DNA of 53,109 nt. Origin: Terriglobia bacterium. Its GTDB lineage: Bacteria; Acidobacteriota; UBA6911. The stretch lies in the NCBI GenBank assembly GCA_020072565.1, contig JAIQGI010000046.1, forward strand, positions 1 through 53,109, in the 5' to 3' direction. The translations under genes and the position numbers were made by a program. Shown here in pieces: positions 10,857-22,293 of this stretch. The notes under the pieces were generated by a model. The model made no database searches and was not told where the DNA came from. It worked only from the letters and a program-made list of their open reading frames with translations. Positions within the stretch are counted from its first letter, which is position 1. Every line of letters begins with the position of its first letter.

Positions 10857-14373
<3,517 letters not shown>

Positions 14374-14552
14374 AGTCCATCCTGCGGTGATATTTTGAGT
14401 CCATCTGCCTGCAGTTATCGTTTATCATTAGTGAGATGTGCCGTCGGCCCCGCTGAGGTTTTCGCTGCATAGGGTGTGTACTTTGCCCGATCCATTCGAT
14501 ATCATTTTGATTTTGTCTGTGGGTGCCGATGCCGGGATTAGGAGAATCAGCC

Positions 14553-15527
14553 ATGCCTGCCAAACGGTGGCACATGCTCGGCGTGATCTGCCTGCCAGCA
14601 CTTATCTGCTTCGAAAGCTGCGGTTTGAAGGATAGAGCGCAAACGGAAACTGATCCCGTCGTCGTGCAGATAGGCAAGTGGAACTATAGCAAGGCTGATC
14701 TGGAGCAGTTCTTCGACAGCCGGTTGAGTGAATTTCGCGGCCCTGCGGCTACCGACGAGGAGAAGTCGGCCATGCTCGATTCGTTCATAGAGGAGAAGCT
14801 GCTGCTTCAAGAGGCGGAGGAGTTGAAGATAGAGCCCAGTCCAAAGACTCTCGATTCGATGCGCGACAAGCTGTCAGCCAGCGGCGGCGGAAGCAGCAAC
14901 GACCTGAAGCGCGACAAGGATGTCGAGCAAAGCATGGCAGACAGCCTGAAGGTGCAGGCCTACATGCGCGATCACCTGTTCAAGGGCGTGTCGGTGACCA
15001 AAGAAGAATGCGAGGCTTACTACAAAGAGCATCTCGGCGATTTTGTCAGCAATGATGTCGTTCATGTACGCGAGATCCTTGTAGATAGTGCAGAGGAGGC
15101 GCAGAAGATCCAGGCCCTGCTCAAGGCGAATCGGAACAGGAATTTCAAGGATTTGGCCCGTCTGTACTCGAAAGCCCCGACTGCGTCCGACGGCGGCGAT
15201 CTGGGAACATTCCAAAGGGGCGAACTGCCCGAGGAGTTTGAGAAAGCCATCTTTCCCCTGGCGTCCGGCACCATCAGCAGGATCGTAAGCTCGCAGTACG
15301 GGTATCATACGTTTTTTGTGGAAGAGAAAATTCTGGCCCACCAGCAGAAGTTTTATGAAGTAGAAGGCCAAATTCAGGAGAAACTGCTGCAGCAGCGGCA
15401 GCGGGCGGCGCTCGAAAAGGAACTGGAATCCCTGGCGCAAAAGGTTCCGATCCAGGTGGATCACGAAAAACTGGATTTCAAGTATGTCGGCGCCCGATTC
15501 GCCCCCCGCGGAGGGAAATCTCAATGA
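14553..15527 (+). CDS. PpiC-type peptidyl-prolyl isomerase lipoprotein
   Basis: This is a predicted periplasmic folding factor of 324 aa. It has a signal peptide with a candidate lipobox cysteine at residue 23 (C19 also possible), a SurA-N-like helical part (IEEKLLLQEAEEL), and a parvulin domain at about 165-260 (VHVREILV, DLARLYSKAPTASDGGDLG, YGYHTFFVEE). ATG 14553 has AGGAG at 14540-14544, 8 nt upstream. The last four bases overlap the next gene (ATGA), so the two chaperone genes are coupled. The 179-bp gap before it shows no clear promoter. Substrates are presumably outer-membrane or secreted proteins. Confidence 0.88.
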   Translation: MPAKRWHMLGVICLPALICFESCGLKDRAQTETDPVVVQIGKWNYSKADLEQFFDSRLSEFRGPAATDEEKSAMLDSFIEEKLLLQEAEELKIEPSPKTLDSMRDKLSASGGGSSNDLKRDKDVEQSMADSLKVQAYMRDHLFKGVSVTKEECEAYYKEHLGDFVSNDVVHVREILVDSAEEAQKIQALLKANRNRNFKDLARLYSKAPTASDGGDLGTFQRGELPEEFEKAIFPLASGTISRIVSSQYGYHTFFVEEKILAHQQKFYEVEGQIQEKLLQQRQRAALEKELESLAQKVPIQVDHEKLDFKYVGARFAPRGGKSQ

Positions 15528-16504
15528 TAAGATCCGTGTGGCTTGTAGCCTCGATGCTGATCTTCAGCTCGGGTTTACAGCCGCAAACCAAGCCCAAGGT
15601 GGTAGAGCGCATCGTTGCTCAGGTCAACGACGACATCATCACCCTGTCCGATCTCAACCGGGAAATGGCCAAACGCCGGCAGGAGCTGGCCGACCAGTAC
15701 ACCGGCGATCAGCTGGAACAGGAGCTGAAGAAAACAGAGGACTCCGTGCTCGAAGACCTGATCCGGAAAAGGCTGATTTTGCAGAAGGCCACGGAACTTG
15801 GCATGGGCTCGGGCATGGACGTCCAGGTGTCGGCTTACATCGAACAGCTGCGCAAACAGAATGGTATCAAGGACATGGACGAATTTGAACGCGCGCTCGA
15901 GCAGCAGGGCATGACACTGGCCGGCTTTCGCGAAGATATAAAAAAGGAGATGATCATTCAGGACGTCAAGGGTTATTTTGTTGACTCGCGGATCACCATC
16001 CTTTCCGAAGAGATCGAACGCTACTACAAGGATCACACCAAGGACTATTCGTCGCCGGAAGAGGTGACGCTCAGCGAGATCGTGGTCCCCAGCAACGGCC
16101 CCGATCCCCAGGCGGAAGCCCTTGCCAACGAATATCGCAGGCGAGCGCTTCAGGGGGAATCGTTCGCGACGCTGGCGAGCCAGTACTCCAAGGGGGGCAC
16201 CGCCGGCAAAGGCGGCGGCATCGGCACCTATCAGGTAATGAAACTCAAACCCGACATCGCCAACGCTGTCACCGCCGTGAAGGAAGGAGATGTCTCGCTG
16301 GTAGTCAAGATCGCCGAAGGGTATGCGATCTTTCGCGTGGATGCCCGCAAACCTTCGGTGGTGCGTCCGTTCGGGGAAGTAAAGGACGATATCAAGAAGC
16401 TTCTTTACCAGCAGAAGTTCGTGCCGGAATTCGAGAGGTTCATTGCGCAGCTGAAAGAAGATGCCTACATTCAGAAATTCCCTGAGCTGGGTATCGGCAA
16501 ATGA
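15524..16504 (+). CDS. SurA-like periplasmic chaperone / PPIase
   Basis: This is a 326-aa exported protein with a short signal peptide, a SurA N-terminal domain (IVAQVNDDIITLSDLNREMA is the classical opening), a central helical region, and one parvulin domain at about 180-275 (LSEIVVPS, FATLASQYSKGG, GGGIGTY). It lacks the second parvulin domain of E. coli SurA. It is expected to escort outer-membrane proteins through the periplasm. It overlaps the upstream PpiC lipoprotein by 4 nt and the downstream regulator by 4 nt, giving one tight operon. Confidence 0.87.
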   Translation: MIRSVWLVASMLIFSSGLQPQTKPKVVERIVAQVNDDIITLSDLNREMAKRRQELADQYTGDQLEQELKKTEDSVLEDLIRKRLILQKATELGMGSGMDVQVSAYIEQLRKQNGIKDMDEFERALEQQGMTLAGFREDIKKEMIIQDVKGYFVDSRITILSEEIERYYKDHTKDYSSPEEVTLSEIVVPSNGPDPQAEALANEYRRRALQGESFATLASQYSKGGTAGKGGGIGTYQVMKLKPDIANAVTAVKEGDVSLVVKIAEGYAIFRVDARKPSVVRPFGEVKDDIKKLLYQQKFVPEFERFIAQLKEDAYIQKFPELGIGK

Positions 16505-16884
16505 AGAGATCCGCGCATCTGACTCCCGGCGAGTTTGAATTGATCGAGATCCTTTGGCCGTTGGGAGAGGCAAGTGTCAAGGACGTGTGGACGCGAGTGA
16601 ATCCCGATCGGGGCCTGGCCTATACCACAGTTATGACCGTCCTGGAAAAAATGTATCGGAAGGGGATCCTCACTCAGAGCAAAAGAGGGAAGGCTTTCCG
16701 CTACTCAGCCGCCCTGAGCCGGGAGCAGGTGCTCAAGGGGATCGTTGAGCACCTCTGCGAAGTCTACTTCGCCGGTTCTTACGCCGAACTCGCCAACTTC
16801 GTCAGCAAGCAGTACGCCGCGAGCGCCCAATCCAAGCCAGCCATCGAGAAGGAACAATCCAAGTCAGACGATCCGACGGCTTGA
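16501..16884 (+). CDS. BlaI/MecI/CopY-family repressor
   Basis: This 127-residue winged-helix regulator of the penicillinase-repressor family has LTPGEFELIEILW at the start, then the recognition region AYTTVMTVLEKMYRKG and the wing LTQSKRGKAFRYSA. Family members bind palindromes as dimers and are usually inactivated by the BlaR1/MecR1 M56 sensor protease. No such sensor gene follows here; the next 460 bp are non-coding. It overlaps the SurA-like gene by 4 nt (ATGA), so it is co-expressed with envelope chaperones. The target operator was not identified. Confidence 0.88.
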   Translation: MKRSAHLTPGEFELIEILWPLGEASVKDVWTRVNPDRGLAYTTVMTVLEKMYRKGILTQSKRGKAFRYSAALSREQVLKGIVEHLCEVYFAGSYAELANFVSKQYAASAQSKPAIEKEQSKSDDPTA

Positions 16885-16906
16885 CTTGCCTGGAGATGAA
16901 ACAGCA

Positions 16907-16963
16907 AAGACCTCCAGAACCACAAAGAATCTCTAACCATCCCTTTGAGGTTCTGGAGGTCTT
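16907..16963. repeat. Perfect 15-bp inverted repeat after the BlaI-type gene
   Basis: AAGACCTCCAGAACC at 16907-16921 is the exact reverse complement of 16949-16963, with a 27-base loop. It begins 22 bases after the regulator stop. It could terminate the mfd-side operon, although no T-run follows, or it could be a mobile repeat. Confidence 0.7.
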
Positions 16964-16990
16964 CGCGTTGGTTAATGTCGCTTATTTGCC

Positions 16991-17096
16991 AAGCTCAGTC
17001 TCGAACCAATTCGGCATCGCTTAGGAATTCCCTGGCATCGCGGGAAGGGACCGCGAAAAACTCCTCTCCGACACGATTCGGTTCCGAGACCGAGCT
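16991..17096. repeat. Imperfect 23-bp inverted repeat
   Basis: The segment 16991-17013 (AAGCTCAGTCTCGAACCAAT and the next three bases) is nearly complementary to 17074-17096, with a small gap. The 60-base interior contains further short dyads. The rest of the 16885-17347 gap holds no gene that I can support. Confidence 0.55.
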
Positions 17097-17252
17097 TGGA
17101 TCACGGGAAATTACCACTGAATACTATGCATTTCGCATGCCAACCCCGGCTACGCCCATATTGTCGGTCTGAAATGCCTCATTTACTGAAGCTTATCACC
17201 ATTCTTCTCCTTCTCCTCAACCAGCAGATCAGTCCCGCAAATTCAAATAGTT

Positions 17253-17320
17253 GAATTCGGTGTCGAGATTTTTTGAACCAAACTGTGAATTCGGTGACGG
17301 GATACCTATTTCCTGATTTC
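17253..17320 (+). repeat. Orphan RAYT-type end sequence
   Basis: GAATTCGGTGTCGAG and GAATTCGGTGACGGGATACC occur in tandem. The second copy continues CTATTTCCTGATTTC. This resembles the sequence just upstream of the transposase at 52275 (GGGGACGTCAACCTATTTC at 52236-52254). It may be a solo REP-like remnant of the same element type. Confidence 0.4.
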
Positions 17321-17347
17321 ATTTGTGGCACCTGCTGTCGCAAGATC

Positions 17348-18109
17348 TTAATCGGGGATGATTTCGTCGAGGTGGGTGGTCAGGAGATGGCCGAGCTCGA
17401 ACAGGCGGCAGAAGCCATTGCGAAGCTTCAATTGGAGGTCGGGCGTCTGATCTTCTTCTTTGAATCGGGTAGCGATCTGCTGAACCTGGTCCTTCAGTGC
17501 GACATCCGACAGAGTGACAAAAAGCTGCATCATTTCCACCAGGCGGTAAAGCGCATTCAGCAGATGATCCACGTCGGTGCCGGCGCGGCCGGAAGCGGCA
17601 GCGAACCGCTCCTCCACCTGCCTGATGGCGTCGGTTGCCGGTGATCCTCCACCCAGAACGAGTGTCATCAGGCTGAGCAGCGGGAAGGCCGCGCGCAGGG
17701 CCGCCGCGGAACGTGCGAGCTGGCAGGCCTGCTGGACCCGCGCGCGCACCTGTTCGTCGACGCCCCGGATGAGACTTTCGGCAGAATCGTTGCCGGCAGA
17801 AAACTGGTGGCACAGTGTGTTCATGTGGTTATACAGCGCGAAGGTGGCATTGACCAGGCGATCATCAAATATCTCGGCCTTGCGCGAACCTTCCTGGAAG
17901 GTTTCCAGCCGCTCCAGAATCAGGCTTCTGAGTCTGCGATCACGGTCAAGCGACAGCGACAGAAACCCGAACAATTCCGCAGCGTGGTAGGAGGCGACCA
18001 CGATCTGAGCCTCGACATCACCCTCGTGCTCGGCAAACTGCTCGAGGTAGCGGCGCCACAACTGCATCAGGTATTCGCCTGACTTGCCCTGTCCGGGTGG
18101 GTAGACCAT
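17348..18109 (-). CDS. Hypothetical helical protein
   Basis: I do not recognise this 253-aa protein. It is almost entirely amphipathic helix, with heptad-like stretches (EQVRARVQQACQLARSAAAL and ALKDQVQQIATRFKEED) and one hydrophobic helix, AAFPLLSLMTLVLGG. No signal peptide is apparent and no catalytic motif was found. Codon use and G+C look like those of its neighbours, so it is probably a real gene. The start is uncertain: ATG 18109 or ATG 18067, the latter with a weak AGGCGAA upstream. It lies alone between two repeat-rich gaps and is divergent from dusB. Confidence 0.6.
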   Translation of the reverse strand: MVYPPGQGKSGEYLMQLWRRYLEQFAEHEGDVEAQIVVASYHAAELFGFLSLSLDRDRRLRSLILERLETFQEGSRKAEIFDDRLVNATFALYNHMNTLCHQFSAGNDSAESLIRGVDEQVRARVQQACQLARSAAALRAAFPLLSLMTLVLGGGSPATDAIRQVEERFAAASGRAGTDVDHLLNALYRLVEMMQLFVTLSDVALKDQVQQIATRFKEEDQTPDLQLKLRNGFCRLFELGHLLTTHLDEIIPD

Positions 18110-18149
18110 GGGCTTAATTATTCATCACGGGGTGCTGCGGCACAACTCA

Positions 18150-18284
18150 TAGTGCTGAGTCATGAGCGATGAGTACTGAGTCATGATTCATGAGACCGCG
18201 ATCATGAGTGATCAGTACTGAGTGGCCGATGGCCGAGCCTTCGTCGGCATATCGCATTTCTCGATTACTCATCACTCAGTACTG
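18150..18284. repeat. TGAGTCATGAG / GATGAGTACTGAG repeat cluster
   Basis: Several degenerate copies of TGAGTCATGAG, CGATGAGTACTGAGT and relatives are packed directly ahead of dusB. CAGTACTGAGT (18213-18223) is the exact reverse complement of 18274-18284. A shorter relative (TGAGTCATGAGTGATGAGT) lies ahead of cdaR near 6000-6018. Confidence 0.65.
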
Positions 18285-18285
18285 C

Positions 18286-18291
18286 TATAAT
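18286..18291 (+). promoter_or_regulatory. Possible -10 element for dusB
   Basis: A perfect TATAAT lies 10 bases before the dusB ATG and directly abuts the palindromic repeat arm ending at 18284. No good -35 hexamer is seen. With so short a leader the mRNA would be nearly leaderless; the match may be chance. Confidence 0.3.
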
Positions 18292-18300
18292 GTCTTGCCC

Positions 18301-19272
18301 ATGTTCAAGATCCGAGACATTGCAATCGATCCGCCCCTGGTGCTTGCCCCAATCGCCGGGCACACGGATTCCCTTTTCCGCCAGGCAATCAAGTCGTTGG
18401 GAGGCTGCGGTCTGGTCGTTTCCGAACTGGTCAGTACCGAGGGGATGACTCGCAACCAGGACCGGGCCTTCCACCTGACCCACTTTGAAGATTGCGAGCG
18501 CCCGGTTGCGATCCAGATTTTTGGTTCCGATCCGATTCGGATGGCGGAGTCGGCGGCGATGGTGCAGGAAATGGGCGCCGACATCGTCGATCTCAACATC
18601 GGGTGCCCGGTCAAGAAAGTAGTAAAGCAGGGGGGAGGCAGCAATCTCCTGCGCGATCTCCCGCTGCTCGAGAGGATTTTCAGGGCCGTCCGCGAGGCCA
18701 CGAGGATCCCGCTCACCGCCAAGATCCGCATCGGTTGGGACCGGAGCAGCATCAATGCGGTCGAAGTCCTGAAGCTCGCGGAAGGTTGCGGCCTCGAAGC
18801 CCTGACCGTGCACGGCCGGGTGCGCTGCGACCTGTTCGCGGGTCAGGCCGACTGGTCGGTGATTGCCCGCGTCAAGGAAGCAGCCGTCATCCCGGTCATC
18901 GGGAACGGAGATGTCTTCCAGCCTGACGATGCCGGACGCATGTTCCGTGAAACCGGGGTGGACGGGGTGATGATCGGGCGCGGTGTCCTGAGCAATCCCT
19001 GGCTGATACGCCAGTGCTACGACTTTCTGTCCGGGATTGCCCTACGCAAGATCAGCTTGCAGGAAAAGGCTGATTTCATGCTTTCCTTCCTCCTGCGTTC
19101 CGCGCAGGGCCTGCCCCCGGCCGTCGCAGTCGGAAAAATGAAGCGAATGGGCGGATATCTCTCGAAGGGCATTCCCGGCGGTGCAGGCCTGCGTGCCGGG
19201 ATCCACTCAGCACGGACATGCGAGGAAATCCTCGATCTGATCAGGGACCACTTCTCGAAAAATTCATTTTGA
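18301..19272 (+). CDS. dusB: tRNA-dihydrouridine synthase (DusB-like)
   Basis: This FMN enzyme reduces uridines in the tRNA D-loop with NADPH. The TIM-barrel motifs are clear: LAPIAGHTD at the start, DLNIGCPVKKV with the catalytic cysteine, GGGSNLL, TVHGR, VIGNGDV and GVMIGRG for flavin phosphate binding. It is 323 aa from ATG 18301. The frame extends upstream to 18208 through repeat sequence, which I exclude. In many bacteria dusB sits with fis; here it is alone. The exact Dus subfamily is inferred from motif resemblance. Confidence 0.92.
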   Translation: MFKIRDIAIDPPLVLAPIAGHTDSLFRQAIKSLGGCGLVVSELVSTEGMTRNQDRAFHLTHFEDCERPVAIQIFGSDPIRMAESAAMVQEMGADIVDLNIGCPVKKVVKQGGGSNLLRDLPLLERIFRAVREATRIPLTAKIRIGWDRSSINAVEVLKLAEGCGLEALTVHGRVRCDLFAGQADWSVIARVKEAAVIPVIGNGDVFQPDDAGRMFRETGVDGVMIGRGVLSNPWLIRQCYDFLSGIALRKISLQEKADFMLSFLLRSAQGLPPAVAVGKMKRMGGYLSKGIPGGAGLRAGIHSARTCEEILDLIRDHFSKNSF

Positions 19273-19289
19273 CTGAGACCCCAACGCAG

Positions 19290-19345
19290 TGGGCGCGGAC
19301 GTCAGAGGTCTCTGCGTTCTCAGCGGCCTCTGCGTTGATCTTTGG
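19290..19345 (+). repeat. CGCAGAG-type degenerate repeat
   Basis: AGAGGTCTCTGCGTTCTCAG, CGGCCTCTGCG and TTGATCTTTGGCG follow each other between dusB and the convergent tatC. The unit length of about 8-9 bases matches the copies at 8351 and 29155. Confidence 0.55.
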
Positions 19346-19347
19346 CG

Positions 19348-20145
19348 TTACGCGGAATTTTCGCGCTTCTTGCGGCGCCAGCCGAAGAGTGCGGCAACGC
19401 CAATGCTGAGGAGGTAGAGGACGATCATCGGCGCCGACCAGATCATGAGGTTGAAGGCATCACCGGTTGGCGACAGCACAGCCGCGAGGGCAACCATTCC
19501 AACAATCGAATACTTGAACTTGCTCCACAGGAAATGGGCGGACACCAGTCCCCAAATGGACAGAAAGGCCACGATTACAGGCATCTCGAAGATCAAACCA
19601 AAGCCCAGGAGCATCATCAGCGTCAGGTCATAGTACTCGGTAATCGTGATCATGGGGGTGAAATCGGCTCCGAATCCGATGAGAAACCGGTAAGCCTGAG
19701 GAAGGACGTAAGCGTAGCAGAAGGTCGCGCCGGCCGCAAAAAGAACCACCGAGGAAACCATGAACGGAACCACATATCTCTTTTCGCGCCTGTAAAGACC
19801 GGGGGAGATGAACTTCCAGACCTCGTAGAGTGAAAACGGAATCGTCAGAAAGATGCCCGTGACGAATGCGATCTTCATGTAAAGGACAAACGCTTCGGTC
19901 GGGTTTGTGAAGACGAGGTTGACGCCGGGCGGGAGCTGTTCGCGAAGCGGCTTATCGAGGAAGTGGAAGATCGCCTTTGAGAAATACCAGGATGCTATAA
20001 ACCCAATACCGAGGTAGGCGATGATCCGGACGAGGCGCTTCCTAAGCTCATCCAGGTGCTCCAGGAACGACATCTTGCCGGACTCTTCTTCTTCCGGCTC
20101 GGGCTGGCCAGTCTCGCTTTCCAGCTCTGTTGTGGCGTCCTTCAT
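19348..20145 (-). CDS. tatC: Twin-arginine translocase subunit TatC
   Basis: This inner-membrane receptor for folded Tat substrates binds the twin-arginine signal peptide. It is 265 aa, with six predicted membrane helices, the opening SFLEHLDELRKRLVR, the periplasmic FTNPTEAFVLYMK block, and the proline-rich FISPGLYRREKR loop. An acidic, Glu-rich N-terminal extension (about 23 residues) precedes the conserved start. It overlaps the tatA stop by 4 nt, so the pair is translationally coupled. Only one TatA/B-type gene is present beside it. Confidence 0.95.
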   Translation of the reverse strand: MKDATTELESETGQPEPEEEESGKMSFLEHLDELRKRLVRIIAYLGIGFIASWYFSKAIFHFLDKPLREQLPPGVNLVFTNPTEAFVLYMKIAFVTGIFLTIPFSLYEVWKFISPGLYRREKRYVVPFMVSSVVLFAAGATFCYAYVLPQAYRFLIGFGADFTPMITITEYYDLTLMMLLGFGLIFEMPVIVAFLSIWGLVSAHFLWSKFKYSIVGMVALAAVLSPTGDAFNLMIWSAPMIVLYLLSIGVAALFGWRRKKRENSA

Positions 20146-20378
20146 TGAATTTCTTTGGAACCGACAGAGGAGTCTTTAAGGAGTTCTTTCATCGCTTCCT
20201 TTTCCTTATCCAGCCGGACTTCCTCTTCCCAAGTTTGCTTCAGATCGTTGGAGGCTTTTTTGAACTCCTGGAGTCCTTTCCCGAGAGACTTCCCGATCTC
20301 AGGCAGTTTTCGCGGCCCAAAGATGATAAGAGCCAGAACGAAAATGACGATAATCTCTTGCATTCCCAAGGAGCCCAT
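20142..20378 (-). CDS. tatA: Twin-arginine translocase TatA/TatB-type subunit
   Basis: This 78-aa protein forms the protein-conducting part of the Tat system. It has a single N-terminal helix (QEIIVIFVLALIIFGP), the conserved FGP hinge, then an amphipathic helix (LPEIGKSLGKGLQEFKKA) and an acidic tail. I start at 20378 with AGGTAAGA upstream. The longer frame to 20420 adds a charged, unrelated leader. TatA versus TatB cannot be settled from the sequence alone; a single gene may serve both roles. Confidence 0.9.
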   Translation of the reverse strand: MGSLGMQEIIVIFVLALIIFGPRKLPEIGKSLGKGLQEFKKASNDLKQTWEEEVRLDKEKEAMKELLKDSSVGSKEIQ

Positions 20379-20522
20379 GTTCTTACCTGCTTTCTGACGC
20401 TCGCGTCCCGAGCTGCTCAATGGTATGAGTCTAATTTAGGGTCAACATCAAGTCAAGCAATGGAACCAGCAGCGCCGATAAGGTATCTGGGGTCCGACGT
20501 CTGAGGCCTGAAGCATCTGCCC

Positions 20523-20551
20523 TTGCTCGCCCCCAGGCCCCATGTTATACT
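20523..20551 (+). promoter_or_regulatory. Sigma-70-like promoter upstream of ctpA
   Basis: TTGCTC at 20523-20528 and TATACT at 20546-20551 are separated by exactly 17 bp, about 40 bases before the protease start. Both hexamers deviate from consensus but the spacing is optimal. Confidence 0.5.
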
Positions 20552-20591
20552 CGACTAGTTTTGCTATTGGTTGATTTGGAGCCATCCCGTT

Positions 20592-22274
20592 ATGAAGCAT
20601 AGATTTGCAGCCTTTGTGATCCTCGTGGTACTGACGTCCTCCCTCGCCGGCGGGCTTTTCAGTGGGAGGGTTGCGGCGGGTTCCGCACCTGCACCGCAGA
20701 ACGCCAACAATGAGTTCCTGCGCGAGTTCACAGAAGCAGTTGACGTCATTCAGAAAAACCATGTCGACAACATCGGCGCCGACAAGCTGATTTACAGCGC
20801 GATCAAAGGCATGCTCCGCACGTTGGATCCGCATTCCAGTTTCTTCGATCCGAAGGAGTTTGCGCGCCTCCGGGAAGAGCAGCACAGCAAATACTACGGG
20901 TTGGGAATACGCGTCCGGGCCCTTATCCCGAGGGGTGACGCTCGCGGCCGGGTTGTGATCGTTGAGCCCCCTGCCGCCGGCTCTCCTGCCCAGAAGCGGG
21001 GCCTGCACGCCGGCGACGTGATCACCAGAGTCAACGGTGAAAGTATCGACGACTGGACCCAGGATGAGGTGGTGGATCACTTGCGTGGCCCGCGCGGGAC
21101 AACGGTGGATGTCACGATCGAGCGGCCGGGGGTCCGCGCTCCTCTGCAGTTCAAGGTCGAGCGCGACGAGATCCCCATCATCACGGTTCCCTACGCGTTC
21201 GAGGTCAAACCGGGCGTGGGGTATATCAAGATCGATCGCTTTTCCGAGTCGACGGCCGATGAGTTGAAAAAGAAACTGGACAAACTGGAGGCAAGCAAGC
21301 TTTCCGGCCTGATTCTGGACTTGCGTGACAACCCGGGTGGCCTGCTCAACCAGGCTATTGATGTCACGGATTTCTTTGTGCGCAAGAGCGAACTGATCGT
21401 ATCGACCAAGGGTCGCCTGGCGAGCTCGGCCCACCAATATACGGCTCCCAGCCTGGAAAAGATCCAGGTCCCGCTGGTCGTGCTGATCAACAAGCACAGC
21501 GCGAGTGCCTCCGAAATCGTGGCCGGCGCATTGCAGGATCACGACCGGGGGCTCATCGTGGGTGAAACCAGCTTCGGGAAAGGCCTGGTTCAATCCGTCT
21601 ACAACATGGAAAACAATACGGGAATGGCCCTGACTACGGCGAGGTACTACACTCCCAGCGGGCGCCTGATCCAGCGCGATTATCAGGATTCAGCCTTCGA
21701 CTATTACAACCTTCCCGATGCCCCCGGCAACGAGAACCGAGAGCGCGAGGTGAAGACCACCGACAGCGGTCGCCAGGTGCTTGGCGGCGGCGGCATCACC
21801 CCGGACGTGAAGGTGTCGTTGCGCGAACTCAATCATTTCGAAGCCCTGCTCAGTTCAAAGTATGTCTTTTTCGATTACGCACGCCGCCTTGCCTCGGGGC
21901 AGGTGCCGGCGGCCAGCAATTTTCGCCTGCCTGTCAAGAACGACGAGGTAAAAACCCCCTCACAACGAGAAGACGCGGCGTCGGCCTCCAAATTCGAAGT
22001 GACCGACGCGATGCTCGATGATTTCGAGGAATACCTGCGCAGTCAAAAGGTGGAGTTCACCGATCAGGACATCAAGGACAATATCGACTTCATCAAGCGA
22101 CACATCAAGCAGGAAGTCTTTAATACCGCCTTCGGGCTCGAAGAGGGCTGGAGGGTGGCAATCCAGGGTGACACGCAAGTCATGAAGGCCCTGGATATGA
22201 TGCCCGAAGCAAAGGTACTGATGACGACCGGACGCTTGACTTCGACCGCCCAAGTCCAGGAAATCAAAAAGTAG
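20592..22274 (+). CDS. S41-family C-terminal processing peptidase
   Basis: This is a periplasmic serine protease of the CtpA/Prc family, 560 aa. After a signal peptide it has a helical region, a PDZ domain at about 100-180 (GLGIR, GSPAQKRGLHAGDVITRVNG) and the S41 core. The catalytic serine is S305 in SASASE and the lysine K330 in FGKG, 25 residues apart as in E. coli Prc. The C-terminal third is less conserved. In proteobacteria such proteases cleave the tails of envelope proteins, including peptidoglycan hydrolases and transglycosylases. The next gene, 19 bp on, is a lytic transglycosylase, so a functional link is plausible. Confidence 0.93.
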   Translation: MKHRFAAFVILVVLTSSLAGGLFSGRVAAGSAPAPQNANNEFLREFTEAVDVIQKNHVDNIGADKLIYSAIKGMLRTLDPHSSFFDPKEFARLREEQHSKYYGLGIRVRALIPRGDARGRVVIVEPPAAGSPAQKRGLHAGDVITRVNGESIDDWTQDEVVDHLRGPRGTTVDVTIERPGVRAPLQFKVERDEIPIITVPYAFEVKPGVGYIKIDRFSESTADELKKKLDKLEASKLSGLILDLRDNPGGLLNQAIDVTDFFVRKSELIVSTKGRLASSAHQYTAPSLEKIQVPLVVLINKHSASASEIVAGALQDHDRGLIVGETSFGKGLVQSVYNMENNTGMALTTARYYTPSGRLIQRDYQDSAFDYYNLPDAPGNENREREVKTTDSGRQVLGGGGITPDVKVSLRELNHFEALLSSKYVFFDYARRLASGQVPAASNFRLPVKNDEVKTPSQREDAASASKFEVTDAMLDDFEEYLRSQKVEFTDQDIKDNIDFIKRHIKQEVFNTAFGLEEGWRVAIQGDTQVMKALDMMPEAKVLMTTGRLTSTAQVQEIKK

Positions 22275-22293
22275 CCGGTCCGACTGCAAAACC

